From the NCBI GenBank assembly GCA_019237595.1, contig JAFAGU010000340.1, positions 1 to 9,613 on the forward strand: a DNA stretch of 9,613 bases, read 5' to 3'. Of this stretch, positions 1-5,972 are shown in pieces. Source of the DNA: Betaproteobacteria bacterium. Lineage in GTDB: Bacteria; Pseudomonadota; Gammaproteobacteria; Burkholderiales; SG8-39. Made by a program: the position numbers and the translations under genes. The first letter of the stretch is position 1; the number at the start of each line of letters is the position of its first letter. Below the pieces are notes generated by a model. That model did no database searches and was not told the DNA's origin. It worked only from the letters and a program-made list of their open reading frames with translations.

Positions 1-333
1 CGCCCGCGCGACCGGGAGCGGGCGTCCTTCGCCCATGAGCGCCCTGAGCTCCTCGCCGTCGATGTATTCCATCGCCATGTAGGCGACCTCGCCGGACTTG
101 CCGACGTCGTATACGGTCACGATGTTGGGGTGGTTGAGCCCTCCCGCCGCGCGCGCCTCCTGGTAGAAGCGCGCCTCGTACTTCGTCGCCTCTTCCCCCT
201 CGAGCTCCATGTTGATGGTCTTCACCGCCACCGTACGCTCGAGGATGGAGTCGGTCGCCTTGTAGACGACTCCCATGGCGCCGCGCCCGAGCTCCGAGGC
301 GATCAGGTACCGGCCGAGCTTGGGTTCCTGCAT
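1..333 (-). CDS. Hanks-type Ser/Thr protein kinase, N-terminal part (gene runs off the window start)
   Basis: The 111 visible residues are the N-lobe of a eukaryotic-like Ser/Thr kinase, which transfers ATP phosphate to Ser/Thr of target proteins. Seen: glycine-rich P-loop ELGRGAMGVVYKA (about 14-26), ATP-anchoring Lys38 in VAVK, a likely alpha-C Glu59 that pairs with it, the HPNIV turn (68-72), and a hinge starting MEYIDGEEL (88-96). The catalytic loop (HRD), DFG motif and anything C-terminal lie outside, so a membrane segment or sensor domain cannot be judged. The ATG at 331-333 is the natural start because the kinase fold begins within ten residues. It lies 5 bp after the stop of the upstream lipoprotein gene, so the two are probably co-transcribed and coupled. 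No strong Shine-Dalgarno sequence is visible. A PpkA-like kinase of type VI secretion is possible given the neighbour, but this is inference. Confidence 0.93.
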   Translation of the reverse strand, partial: MQEPKLGRYLIASELGRGAMGVVYKATDSILERTVAVKTINMELEGEEATKYEARFYQEARAAGGLNHPNIVTVYDVGKSGEVAYMAMEYIDGEELRALMGEGRPLPVARA

Positions 334-338
334 CGCCG

Positions 339-743
339 CTAGCGCGAGCCCTGCGCCTTTACTGCGCGGAAGACCGGTCCCCACATCGGATGACCCGCTT
401 CGGCCGGGGAGAGATCGAGCGCCGGGTCGGCAGCGAGCGCCTTGCGGAACTCGTCGCGGCAAAGCCGCTCGCGGCTCGCCGCGCAATGCATGAACGCGAG
501 GTGCTTGTGCGCGTTGGCGCTCTCGCGCTCGGTGAGCCCAAGGTCGAGCGCGGCGGCGAGGCTCTTCGCCGAGTCGGCGTAGTCGCCTTCCTCGTACTGC
601 TTGAGACCCGTGTCGAGCGCCGCCTTTCCCTTGCTCGGAGAAAGGAGCGACTGAAGGCTCTGAACCGGCTGCGACGAGCACGCGGCGAGCGCCGCGCTCA
701 AGGCGAACGCGGCGAACCGGATGCGGGCGCGGTGGCAGGCCAC
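339..743 (-). CDS. Small TPR-type lipoprotein, possibly TssQ-like
   Basis: A 134-residue predicted lipoprotein. The first 22 residues have two Arg-rich turns, a hydrophobic stretch (FAAFALSAAL) and a lipobox ending LAAC, so Cys22 would be acylated after signal peptidase II cleavage. Residues 42-110 read as a helical TPR-like repeat (YEEGDYADSAKSLAAAL, then HKHLAFMHCAASRERLCRDE and FRKALAADPALDL). The tail HPMWGPVFRAVK matches what I remember of TssQ-family T6SS-associated lipoproteins and similar kinase-linked TPR lipoproteins; that family name is from memory and tentative. The start is GTG at 741-743, two bases after the cyclase stop. An in-frame TTG at 747-749 overlaps that stop (ATTGA) and is an alternative. 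The open frame continues upstream to 923 inside the cyclase gene, but that extension is Arg-rich shadow sequence and would bury the signal peptide. The gene sits between cyclase and kinase in one apparent operon. Confidence 0.8.
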   Translation of the reverse strand: MACHRARIRFAAFALSAALAACSSQPVQSLQSLLSPSKGKAALDTGLKQYEEGDYADSAKSLAAALDLGLTERESANAHKHLAFMHCAASRERLCRDEFRKALAADPALDLSPAEAGHPMWGPVFRAVKAQGSR

Positions 744-745
744 GT

Positions 746-1867
746 TCAATTGAAGCGGTGCTGGACGCGGACCGGCTCGCCCGCCTTGACGACGATGCGC
801 TGCGAGAAGGGAGCGTAGTCGCCGTTGCGCACGATGATGTTGTGCGGCCCCGGCGCGAGCTCGAGCATCTGCACCGGCGGGCTTACGCCCTGGCTCTTGC
901 CGTCGACCAGCACTTCGCCCCATGGATAGATGGCGAAAACCACGCGGCCCAAGTCCGCGGCCGGAGGCTGCGTCGCGCCGGCATCGCTACGCGCGACGGC
1001 GACGCGCTGGAGCTTCTTCTCCAGGCGCTCCACGAGCTGCTTCTTGCGCTCCACGGGCTTTTCCGCTGCTGGTTTGGCGAGCTCGGAAGCGTTGGCGAGC
1101 CGGGGCCGCTCGGCCCTCGACGCCGGGGCGGTCGCCGTCGCGTCCGCTGCCTGCGACGCGGGAGCGGCTGCTTCCTGAGAGAAGAACGCGGCGAACGCGA
1201 GGCCCGCGCCGAGGAGTGCAGTGAACGCTAGGGGCGCCGCGATGAACGTCGAGCGGCGCAGCCCCAGCGGGCCGGTGCCGCTCAGCCATGTTCCGACGCG
1301 ACGGATCTCGGGAGTCTCCGGAGCGGATTCGGCCCGGCGTGCTGGCGATCCGCCCACGGAGTAGACCTCGTGCTCGCGCACGTGCTTGTCCGTGCGAGAG
1401 CCTTCGTGCTGGAAGAGACTCGCATAGTCGCGGGAGAGGCAGGACACGACCTCGTAGAAGGATCGCGAGACGAGGAGCTGGCCGGGACGCGCAAAGCTCA
1501 TCACCCGCTGGGCGACGTTGATGCCGTCGCCGATGATGTTCATCTGGCCGTTCAGGTCCTTCACGAGCCGCACCGGCCCGAGGTTGATGCCCAGGCGCAC
1601 CGGCAGCGTCGCCGCGAGCGCGGCGGCGTCGCGGACCGCCATCGCCGCGAACAGAGCGTCTTCCGGATCGCCCATGAACGTGACGGCGGCGCCGTCGCCG
1701 GTATCGAGGATGATGCGGTCGCGCGCCGCGACGTGCTCGAGGGCCTTCCCGAGCGCCTGGTTGAATGCCTGCTTGAGCTGCAGCTGGTCGGCGACCGGCT
1801 TCTTCGAATACTCGACGATGTCGAGGAAGAGAATGCTGCAGACCAGCGTGCGGCTGGAGCTCTCCAT
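746..1867 (-). CDS. Membrane-bound class III adenylate/guanylate cyclase-like protein with C-terminal PEGA domain
   Basis: A 373-residue protein in three parts. Residues about 8-170 form a class III cyclase homology domain, with metal-binding Asp16 (FLDIVEYS) and Asp58 (DTGDG) and transition-state Asn117 and Arg121 (INVAQR). One hydrophobic segment follows (about 207-229). After an Ala/Pro- and Lys/Arg-rich linker with a short charged helix (about 270-290), residues about 305-373 form a PEGA-type beta domain (YPWGEVLVDGKSQG, LAPGPHNIIVRN). Topology would be cyclase in the cytoplasm and PEGA in the periplasm. The two purine-selecting positions are not canonical: Leu54 where Lys is usual and Asn110 where Asp is usual, so the nucleotide product is uncertain. 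The ATG at 1865-1867 is the only possible start in frame, but the AGGAG before it touches the start codon, which is poor spacing. The gene lies 58 bp downstream of metG and 2 bp before the lipoprotein start. Confidence 0.9.
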   Translation of the reverse strand: MESSSRTLVCSILFLDIVEYSKKPVADQLQLKQAFNQALGKALEHVAARDRIILDTGDGAAVTFMGDPEDALFAAMAVRDAAALAATLPVRLGINLGPVRLVKDLNGQMNIIGDGINVAQRVMSFARPGQLLVSRSFYEVVSCLSRDYASLFQHEGSRTDKHVREHEVYSVGGSPARRAESAPETPEIRRVGTWLSGTGPLGLRRSTFIAAPLAFTALLGAGLAFAAFFSQEAAAPASQAADATATAPASRAERPRLANASELAKPAAEKPVERKKQLVERLEKKLQRVAVARSDAGATQPPAADLGRVVFAIYPWGEVLVDGKSQGVSPPVQMLELAPGPHNIIVRNGDYAPFSQRIVVKAGEPVRVQHRFN

Positions 1868-1925
1868 CTCCTGTGGACCTCGCCGAAGGCGGCTCCGCCG
1901 GCGCGGGAACCGCGACGAGCCAATT

Positions 1926-4025
1926 CTACTTGACGCGCATTCCCGGCTTGGCGCCGCTATCGGGCGAGATGAGAAATATGCCCGGCTCCTGCGCCGCGGC
2001 AGTGTCGCTTTTATCCCACGAAGCGGCGAGCACCATGCCCTCGGATACGCCGAACTTCATCTTGCGCGGCGCAAGATTCGCGACGAGCGCCGCGAGCTTT
2101 CCCTCGAGCTTCTCCGGCGCGTAGGCCGACTTGATGCCGGCGAAGACGGTGCGCGTGCCGAGCAGGCCGACGTCCAGCGTGAGCTTGAGCAGCTTGTCGG
2201 CGCCTTCCACGTGCTCGGCCTTGACGATCCTCGCCACTCGAAGATCCAGCTTGCCGAAGTCGTCGATCGAGATCTCGTTCACCGTTCGCTCCTGTGCGGA
2301 ATGCTCCTGCTTCTCGGCGTGCCGCTGCGGCGCTGCGGGCTGAGGCACCGAAGCCACGTCGAAAAGCCGTTCCAGCTGCTTCTCGTCCACGCGGCCCAGC
2401 AAGTGGCGGTATTCATGGATGCGGTGGCCGGCGGCGAGAGGCAACTCGACGGCCGCCCACGTGAGGTCGGGCAGGTTGAGGAAACGCTCGGCTTGCGCCG
2501 CGAGCGCGGGAAGCACCGGCTTCAAGTAGATCGTCAGCACGCGGAAGAGCTCGAGCGCCGTCGAGCAGACTTCGTGCAGCTTCTCCTCCGCGCCCGCCTG
2601 CTTGGAAAGGTCCCACGGCTTGTTTTCGTCGACGTACTGGTTCGCTACGTCGGCAAGCGCCATGACTTCGCGCAGCGCCTTGCCGTATTCCCGGGTTTCG
2701 TAGTGCCCGGCGATCTCGCGTGCCTTCGCCCCGAACGCGAAGGCATCCGAGGGCTTCGCCAGCCTTCCGTCGAACTTGCGCTGGATGAAAACCGCACAGC
2801 GGCTCGCGATGTTCACGTACTTGCCGACGAGGTCGCTGTTCACGCGGGCGACGAAGTCGTCGGGGTTGAAATCGATATCCTCGACGTTGGCGTTCAGCTT
2901 GGCGGCGATGTAGTAGCGCAGCCACTCGGGGTTCATGCCGAGCTCGAGGTAGCGCAGCGGGCTGATGCCGGTGCCGCGCGACTTGGACATCTTGTCGCCC
3001 GAGACGGTGATGAAGCCGTGCACGTAGACGTGGTCCGGGACCTTGTAGGGCTTGCCCGCGAACTCGAGCATCGCGGGCCAGAAGAGCGTGTGGAAGTAGA
3101 TGATGTCCTTGCCGATGAAGTGGACCTGCTCCGTCGCCGGGTCCTGGAGGAACGCCTCGAAGGAGCGCGGCTCGCCCTGCTTTTTCGCCTTGCCGGACAC
3201 GAAATAATTCTTGAGCGAGGCGAGGTAGCCGATCGGTGCGTCGAGCCACACGTAGAGGTACTTCTCCTCGGCAATGTCGGGAATGCGGATGCCGAAGTAG
3301 GGCGGATCGCGCGAGATGTCCCAGTCGATGAGCGCCTTGTCGCCCTTGCCCTCGAGCCATTCCCGCGCCTTGTTCACGACTTGCGGCTGCAACCGGCCCG
3401 GCGTGCCGAGCCATTGGGCGATGAAGCTCGTGCACTTCGGGTCGGAGAGCTTGAAGAAATGGTGCTCCGAGGTCTTGAGCACCGGCCGCGCTCCGGTGAG
3501 CGTGGAGTAGGGATTCCTGAGCTGCGTGGCCGTGTAGACCGTGCTGCAGTTCTCGCAGGCGTCGCCGTATTGGTCCTTCGTGCCGCAGTTCGGGCACTCG
3601 CCCTTGATGTAGCGGTCGGCGAGAAACATGCCCTTCACCGGGTCGAAGAATTGCTCGACCGGCTTCGTATAGACGAGCCCGGCCTTCTTCAGCCGCCGGT
3701 AGATATCCTGCGAGAGCTCCGTATTCTCGGGCGAGTGGGTGGAGTGCCAGTTGTCGAACGAAATGTGAAAGCCGCGGAGGTAGGGCGCGCGGCCCTTCGA
3801 GATTTCGTCGATGAACGCCTCCGGCGATTTCCCCGCTCTCTCTGCTGCAAGCATGATGGGCGCGCCGTGCGCGTCGTCGGCGCCGACGAAATGCACTTCG
3901 TGGCCTTGCATCCGCTGGAACCGCACCCAGATATCGGCCTGGATGTACTCCATGACGTGGCCGATGTGGAACGGCCCGTTCGCGTAGGGCAAAGCAGTGG
4001 TGACGAAAAGCCTGCGGCGCGCCAT
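1926..4025 (-). CDS. metG: Methionyl-tRNA synthetase
   Basis: Charges tRNA-Met, including initiator tRNA, with methionine using ATP in the cytoplasm. The 699-residue length fits the long, dimeric class Ia form. Seen in order: the HIGH signature (20-23) in the Rossmann fold, a Cys4 zinc knuckle (Cys144, Cys147, Cys157, Cys160), the KMSKS loop (345-349), the helical anticodon-binding domain (about 385-545), a low-complexity linker (about 560-583), and a C-terminal EMAP/Trbp111-type tRNA-binding domain (about 585-699, with DFGKLDLRVARI and PRKMKFGVSEGM). It starts at ATG 4023-4025 and no Shine-Dalgarno sequence is visible. It is divergent from apbC across a 32-bp gap. The three signalling genes downstream on the same strand could be read from its promoter, since no convincing terminator separates them. 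No key residue is missing. Confidence 0.98.
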   Translation of the reverse strand: MARRRLFVTTALPYANGPFHIGHVMEYIQADIWVRFQRMQGHEVHFVGADDAHGAPIMLAAERAGKSPEAFIDEISKGRAPYLRGFHISFDNWHSTHSPENTELSQDIYRRLKKAGLVYTKPVEQFFDPVKGMFLADRYIKGECPNCGTKDQYGDACENCSTVYTATQLRNPYSTLTGARPVLKTSEHHFFKLSDPKCTSFIAQWLGTPGRLQPQVVNKAREWLEGKGDKALIDWDISRDPPYFGIRIPDIAEEKYLYVWLDAPIGYLASLKNYFVSGKAKKQGEPRSFEAFLQDPATEQVHFIGKDIIYFHTLFWPAMLEFAGKPYKVPDHVYVHGFITVSGDKMSKSRGTGISPLRYLELGMNPEWLRYYIAAKLNANVEDIDFNPDDFVARVNSDLVGKYVNIASRCAVFIQRKFDGRLAKPSDAFAFGAKAREIAGHYETREYGKALREVMALADVANQYVDENKPWDLSKQAGAEEKLHEVCSTALELFRVLTIYLKPVLPALAAQAERFLNLPDLTWAAVELPLAAGHRIHEYRHLLGRVDEKQLERLFDVASVPQPAAPQRHAEKQEHSAQERTVNEISIDDFGKLDLRVARIVKAEHVEGADKLLKLTLDVGLLGTRTVFAGIKSAYAPEKLEGKLAALVANLAPRKMKFGVSEGMVLAASWDKSDTAAAQEPGIFLISPDSGAKPGMRVK

Positions 4026-4057
4026 GGGGGAGCGCGATTTTAGCTTAGACTTCCCCT
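4026..4057. promoter_or_regulatory. Very short divergent region between metG and apbC
   Basis: Only 32 bp separate the two opposed start codons. On the minus strand TAAAAT (4042-4037) resembles a -10 box. If used, metG transcription would start about 5 nt before its ATG, giving an almost leaderless mRNA. No clear -35 box was found, and neither gene has a Shine-Dalgarno sequence here, so both promoters may extend into the opposite coding sequences. The promoter assignment is inference. Confidence 0.3.
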
Positions 4058-5143
4058 ATGTCCTTGAATGAAAACCAGGTCCAGGACGTCCTGCGCAAGG
4101 TCGTCGATCCGAACACAGGCAAAGATCTTCTTAGCACGCGCTCGGCGCGCAACGTCAAGATCAGCGGCGGCGATGTTGCGCTCGATATCGAGCTCGGCTA
4201 TCCCGGCAAGAGCCAGCACGAGCCGATCCGGCGCGAGGTGCAGGCGGCGCTGCGCGCGGCGGGTGCTGCCGCGGTCAAGGTCAACGTGAGCTCCAGGGTC
4301 GTGCCGCACGCCGTGCAGCGCGGCGTGAAGCTCATTCCCGGCATCAAGAACATCATCGCCGTAGCCTCGGGCAAGGGCGGCGTGGGCAAGTCGACGACGG
4401 CCGTGAACCTCGCGCTCGCCCTCGCCGCGGAAGGCGCCTCCGTCGGCGTGCTGGACGCCGATATCTACGGGCCGTCGCAGCCGATGATGCTCGGCATCGC
4501 CGGCCGGCCCGAATCGAAGGACGGCAAGCACCTCGAGCCGATGGAGGGCCATGGGCTGCAGGCGATCTCGATCGGCTTCCTCATCGACATCGACACGCCG
4601 ATGGTGTGGCGCGGCCCGATGGTGACCCAGGCGCTCGAGCAGCTGCTGAAGGACACGCGCTGGCGCGAGCTCGACTACCTCGTCGTGGACCTGCCGCCGG
4701 GCACCGGCGACATCCAGCTCACCCTAGCGCAGAAAGTGCCGGTGACCGGAGCCATCATCGTCACGACGCCGCAGGACATCGCCCTAATCGATGCGCGCAA
4801 GGGGCTCAAGATGTTCGAGAAAGTCGGCATCCCGATCCTCGGCGTGGTCGAGAACATGTCTTTCCACGTCTGCCCCAAGTGCGGGCACGAAAGCCACATC
4901 TTTGGCTCGGGGGGCGCGGCGAAGATGTGCCAGGACTATGGCACCGAGCTCCTCGGCCAGCTGCCCCTCGACGAGTCGATCCAGCGGCACGCCGATTCCG
5001 GGAAGCCGAGCGTCGTCTCGGAACCGGACGGGAAGATCGCCGAGATCTACCGCAGGATCGCCCGCCGCGCGGCGGTGAAGATCGCCGAATCCCAGCGCGA
5101 CATGAGCGCCAAATTCCCCAACATCGTGGTGCAGAACACCTAG
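4058..5143 (+). CDS. apbC: Iron-sulfur cluster carrier P-loop ATPase (Mrp/ApbC)
   Basis: A 361-residue Mrp/NBP35-family ATPase that binds and hands on Fe-S clusters to apoproteins in the cytoplasm. Residues 1 to about 90 form a MIP18/DUF59-type domain (VVDPNTGKDL near the start). The ATPase follows with a deviant Walker A GKGGVGKST (105-113), the A' segment VLDADIYGPSQP (131-142) and a Walker B/switch motif DLPPGTGD (211-218). The cluster-bridging CxxC is Cys272 and Cys275 in VCPKCGHES, expected to join two subunits. Length and order match full-length bacterial members. The chosen ATG is close to the DUF59 fold, though no Shine-Dalgarno sequence precedes it. Its stop TAG abuts the dcd ATG, so the two genes are an operon. 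The alternative name is mrp. Confidence 0.97.
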   Translation: MSLNENQVQDVLRKVVDPNTGKDLLSTRSARNVKISGGDVALDIELGYPGKSQHEPIRREVQAALRAAGAAAVKVNVSSRVVPHAVQRGVKLIPGIKNIIAVASGKGGVGKSTTAVNLALALAAEGASVGVLDADIYGPSQPMMLGIAGRPESKDGKHLEPMEGHGLQAISIGFLIDIDTPMVWRGPMVTQALEQLLKDTRWRELDYLVVDLPPGTGDIQLTLAQKVPVTGAIIVTTPQDIALIDARKGLKMFEKVGIPILGVVENMSFHVCPKCGHESHIFGSGGAAKMCQDYGTELLGQLPLDESIQRHADSGKPSVVSEPDGKIAEIYRRIARRAAVKIAESQRDMSAKFPNIVVQNT

Positions 5144-5710
5144 ATGACCATCAAGTCGGACAAGTGGATCCGGCGCATGGCCGCCGAGAAGAAGATGATC
5201 GAGCCCTTCGAGCCCGGACAGGTGAAGGAGCTCGCCGGGCGACGGATCGTTTCCTACGGGACCTCGAGCTACGGCTACGACATCCGCTGCTCGACCGAAT
5301 TCAAGATCTTCACCAACGTCAATTCGACCATCGTCGATCCCAAGGGGTTCGACGAGAAGAACTTCGTCGAGCACCGCGGCGAAGTGTGCGTGATCCCGCC
5401 CAACTCCTTTGCGCTCGCCCGCACCGTCGAATACTTCCGCATCCCCCGGAACGTGCTCACCATCTGCCTGGGCAAGTCCACCTACGCGCGCTGCGGCATC
5501 ATCGTCAACGTCACGCCCCTCGAGCCGGAATGGGAGGGGCACGTGACGCTCGAGTTCTCGAACACGACGCCGCTCCCGGCGCGCATCTACGCCAACGAGG
5601 GGGTCGCCCAGGTGATCTTCATCGAGTCGGACGAGGTCTGCGAGACCTCCTACCGCGACCGCGGCGGCAAGTACCAGGGGCAGCGCGGCGTGACGCTCCC
5701 CCGGATCTAG
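5144..5710 (+). CDS. dcd: dCTP deaminase
   Basis: Deaminates dCTP to dUTP, supplying dUMP for thymidylate synthesis. The 188-residue length is typical of the trimeric Dcd/dUTPase-fold enzymes. Seen: SSYGYDIRC (41-49), the GKSTYARCG stretch (110-118) with Ser112 and Arg116, and the active-site segment TPLEPEWEGHVTLEFSN (124-140). There Glu137 corresponds to catalytic Glu138 of E. coli Dcd (alignment by eye). The C-terminal KYQGQRGVTLPRI is the expected nucleotide-closing tail. The ATG at 5144 follows the apbC stop without a gap (TAGATG) and has no evident Shine-Dalgarno sequence, so translation probably depends on ribosomes finishing apbC. The stop codon lies in the left arm of a palindrome cluster. 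Ordinary deamination to dUTP, not the bifunctional dUMP-forming variant, is the simplest reading. Confidence 0.97.
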   Translation: MTIKSDKWIRRMAAEKKMIEPFEPGQVKELAGRRIVSYGTSSYGYDIRCSTEFKIFTNVNSTIVDPKGFDEKNFVEHRGEVCVIPPNSFALARTVEYFRIPRNVLTICLGKSTYARCGIIVNVTPLEPEWEGHVTLEFSNTTPLPARIYANEGVAQVIFIESDEVCETSYRDRGGKYQGQRGVTLPRI

Positions 5711-5741
5711 TACTTAAAGTACTTTCTCAAACTAGATCTAG
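5704..5741. repeat. Nested AT-rich palindromes at the end of dcd
   Basis: Several perfect inverted repeats overlap within 38 bp. GATCTAGT (5704-5711) pairs with ACTAGATC (5731-5738). Inside lie AGTACTT-A-AAGTACT (5709-5723) and AAAGTACTTT (5716-5725). The right arm is itself part of the 10-bp palindrome CTAGATCTAG (5732-5741). AGTACTT also occurs twice as a direct repeat 9 bp apart. The block is far richer in A/T than its surroundings and includes the dcd stop codon. It lacks the GC-rich stem and T-run of an intrinsic terminator. It could be a protein-binding operator, a weak transcript-end structure or a genomic repeat; the sequence alone does not decide. Confidence 0.7.
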
Positions 5742-5802
5742 CTGCGGTCTTCGGCAGGAGAAAACGCGGCGTAAAAATTGGCCCGCGACGCCGGCAAAGC
5801 CC

Positions 5803-5830
5803 TTGACTGGCGGGGGGTCATCCCTATAAT
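5803..5830 (+). promoter_or_regulatory. Near-consensus sigma-70 promoter for leader ORF and decarboxylase
   Basis: TTGACT (5803-5808) and a perfect TATAAT (5825-5830) are separated by 16 bp, one mismatch from full consensus. An A/T patch (TAAAAATT, 5772-5779) lies further upstream. Transcription would start near 5837, leaving about 49 nt before the small ORF at 5886. This is the clearest promoter in the window and implies strong basal transcription with control exerted elsewhere. The region 5742-5802 shows nothing else I can name. Confidence 0.8.
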
Positions 5831-5873
5831 CGGCCGGAACCTTTTTCCAACTTTTCATCGCGAAGGCGAGGAG

Positions 5874-5881
5874 AAGGAGGT
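5874..5881 (+). promoter_or_regulatory. Perfect Shine-Dalgarno sequence of the leader ORF
   Basis: AAGGAGGT is fully complementary to the usual 3' end of 16S rRNA and ends 4 nt before the ATG at 5886. It sits in a purine-rich run. It is the strongest ribosome-binding site in the window, stronger than that of any large gene here, and is the main reason to regard the short ORF as translated. Confidence 0.75.
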
Positions 5882-5885
5882 CATC

Positions 5886-5951
5886 ATGAGAAGCATGAGG
5901 ATCTGCAAGCGCGTGTACGACGTTTCGGTTCGGGACATTCCTGAAGGATAG
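5886..5951 (+). CDS. 21-residue ORF, candidate leader peptide upstream of the decarboxylase
   Basis: The ORF begins MRSMRICKRVYDV and ends RDIPEG before TAG at 5949-5951. It follows a near-consensus promoter and a perfect Shine-Dalgarno sequence, and stops 21 nt before the decarboxylase ATG, whose own ribosome-binding site (5961-5967) lies in that gap. Codons 2 and 5 are AGA and AGG, expected to be rare in this GC-rich genome, and five of 21 residues are Arg. In E. coli the ornithine decarboxylase gene speF is controlled by an arginine-containing leader peptide (SpeFL) that senses ornithine. The same kind of translational control is plausible here but is inference, and I recognise no sequence similarity to SpeFL. 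A second ATG at 5895 is possible but less well spaced. It may also be a chance ORF in a long 5' leader. Confidence 0.5.
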   Translation: MRSMRICKRVYDVSVRDIPEG

Positions 5952-5960
5952 TTTTCGTCC

Positions 5961-5967
5961 GGGAGAA
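5961..5967 (+). promoter_or_regulatory. Ribosome-binding site that fixes the decarboxylase start
   Basis: GGGAGAA ends 5 nt before ATG 5973, good spacing. It favours that ATG over the TTG immediately upstream (5970-5972). It lies 9-15 nt past the leader ORF stop, close enough for a ribosome finishing or stalled at the end of that ORF to cover it. Confidence 0.6.
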
Positions 5968-5972
5968 CTTTG

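Noticed and set aside
744..923. N-terminal extension of the lipoprotein frame to 923
   Set aside because: It overlaps the PEGA-coding end of the cyclase gene and would put 60 Arg-rich residues before a good signal peptide and lipobox.
1868..1925. Terminator between metG and the cyclase gene
   Set aside because: Short GC-rich inverted repeats such as CGCC-TTC-GGCG are present, but stems are about 4 bp with no T-run. Such repeats are common by chance at this base composition.
1518..4043. Plus-strand open frame of 841 codons opposite metG and the cyclase
   Set aside because: It is antisense to genes with complete catalytic motifs, its translation is an Arg/Leu/Val/Asp-rich shadow with no domain, and long antisense frames are expected at this GC content.
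5704..5741. Intrinsic terminator for dcd
   Set aside because: The stems are AT-rich and no T-run follows, so it is reported as a palindrome cluster instead.
4606..5829. Plus-strand 407-codon frame across apbC and dcd
   Set aside because: It is out of frame with both real genes, rich in Arg/Pro/His, and has no recognisable domain.
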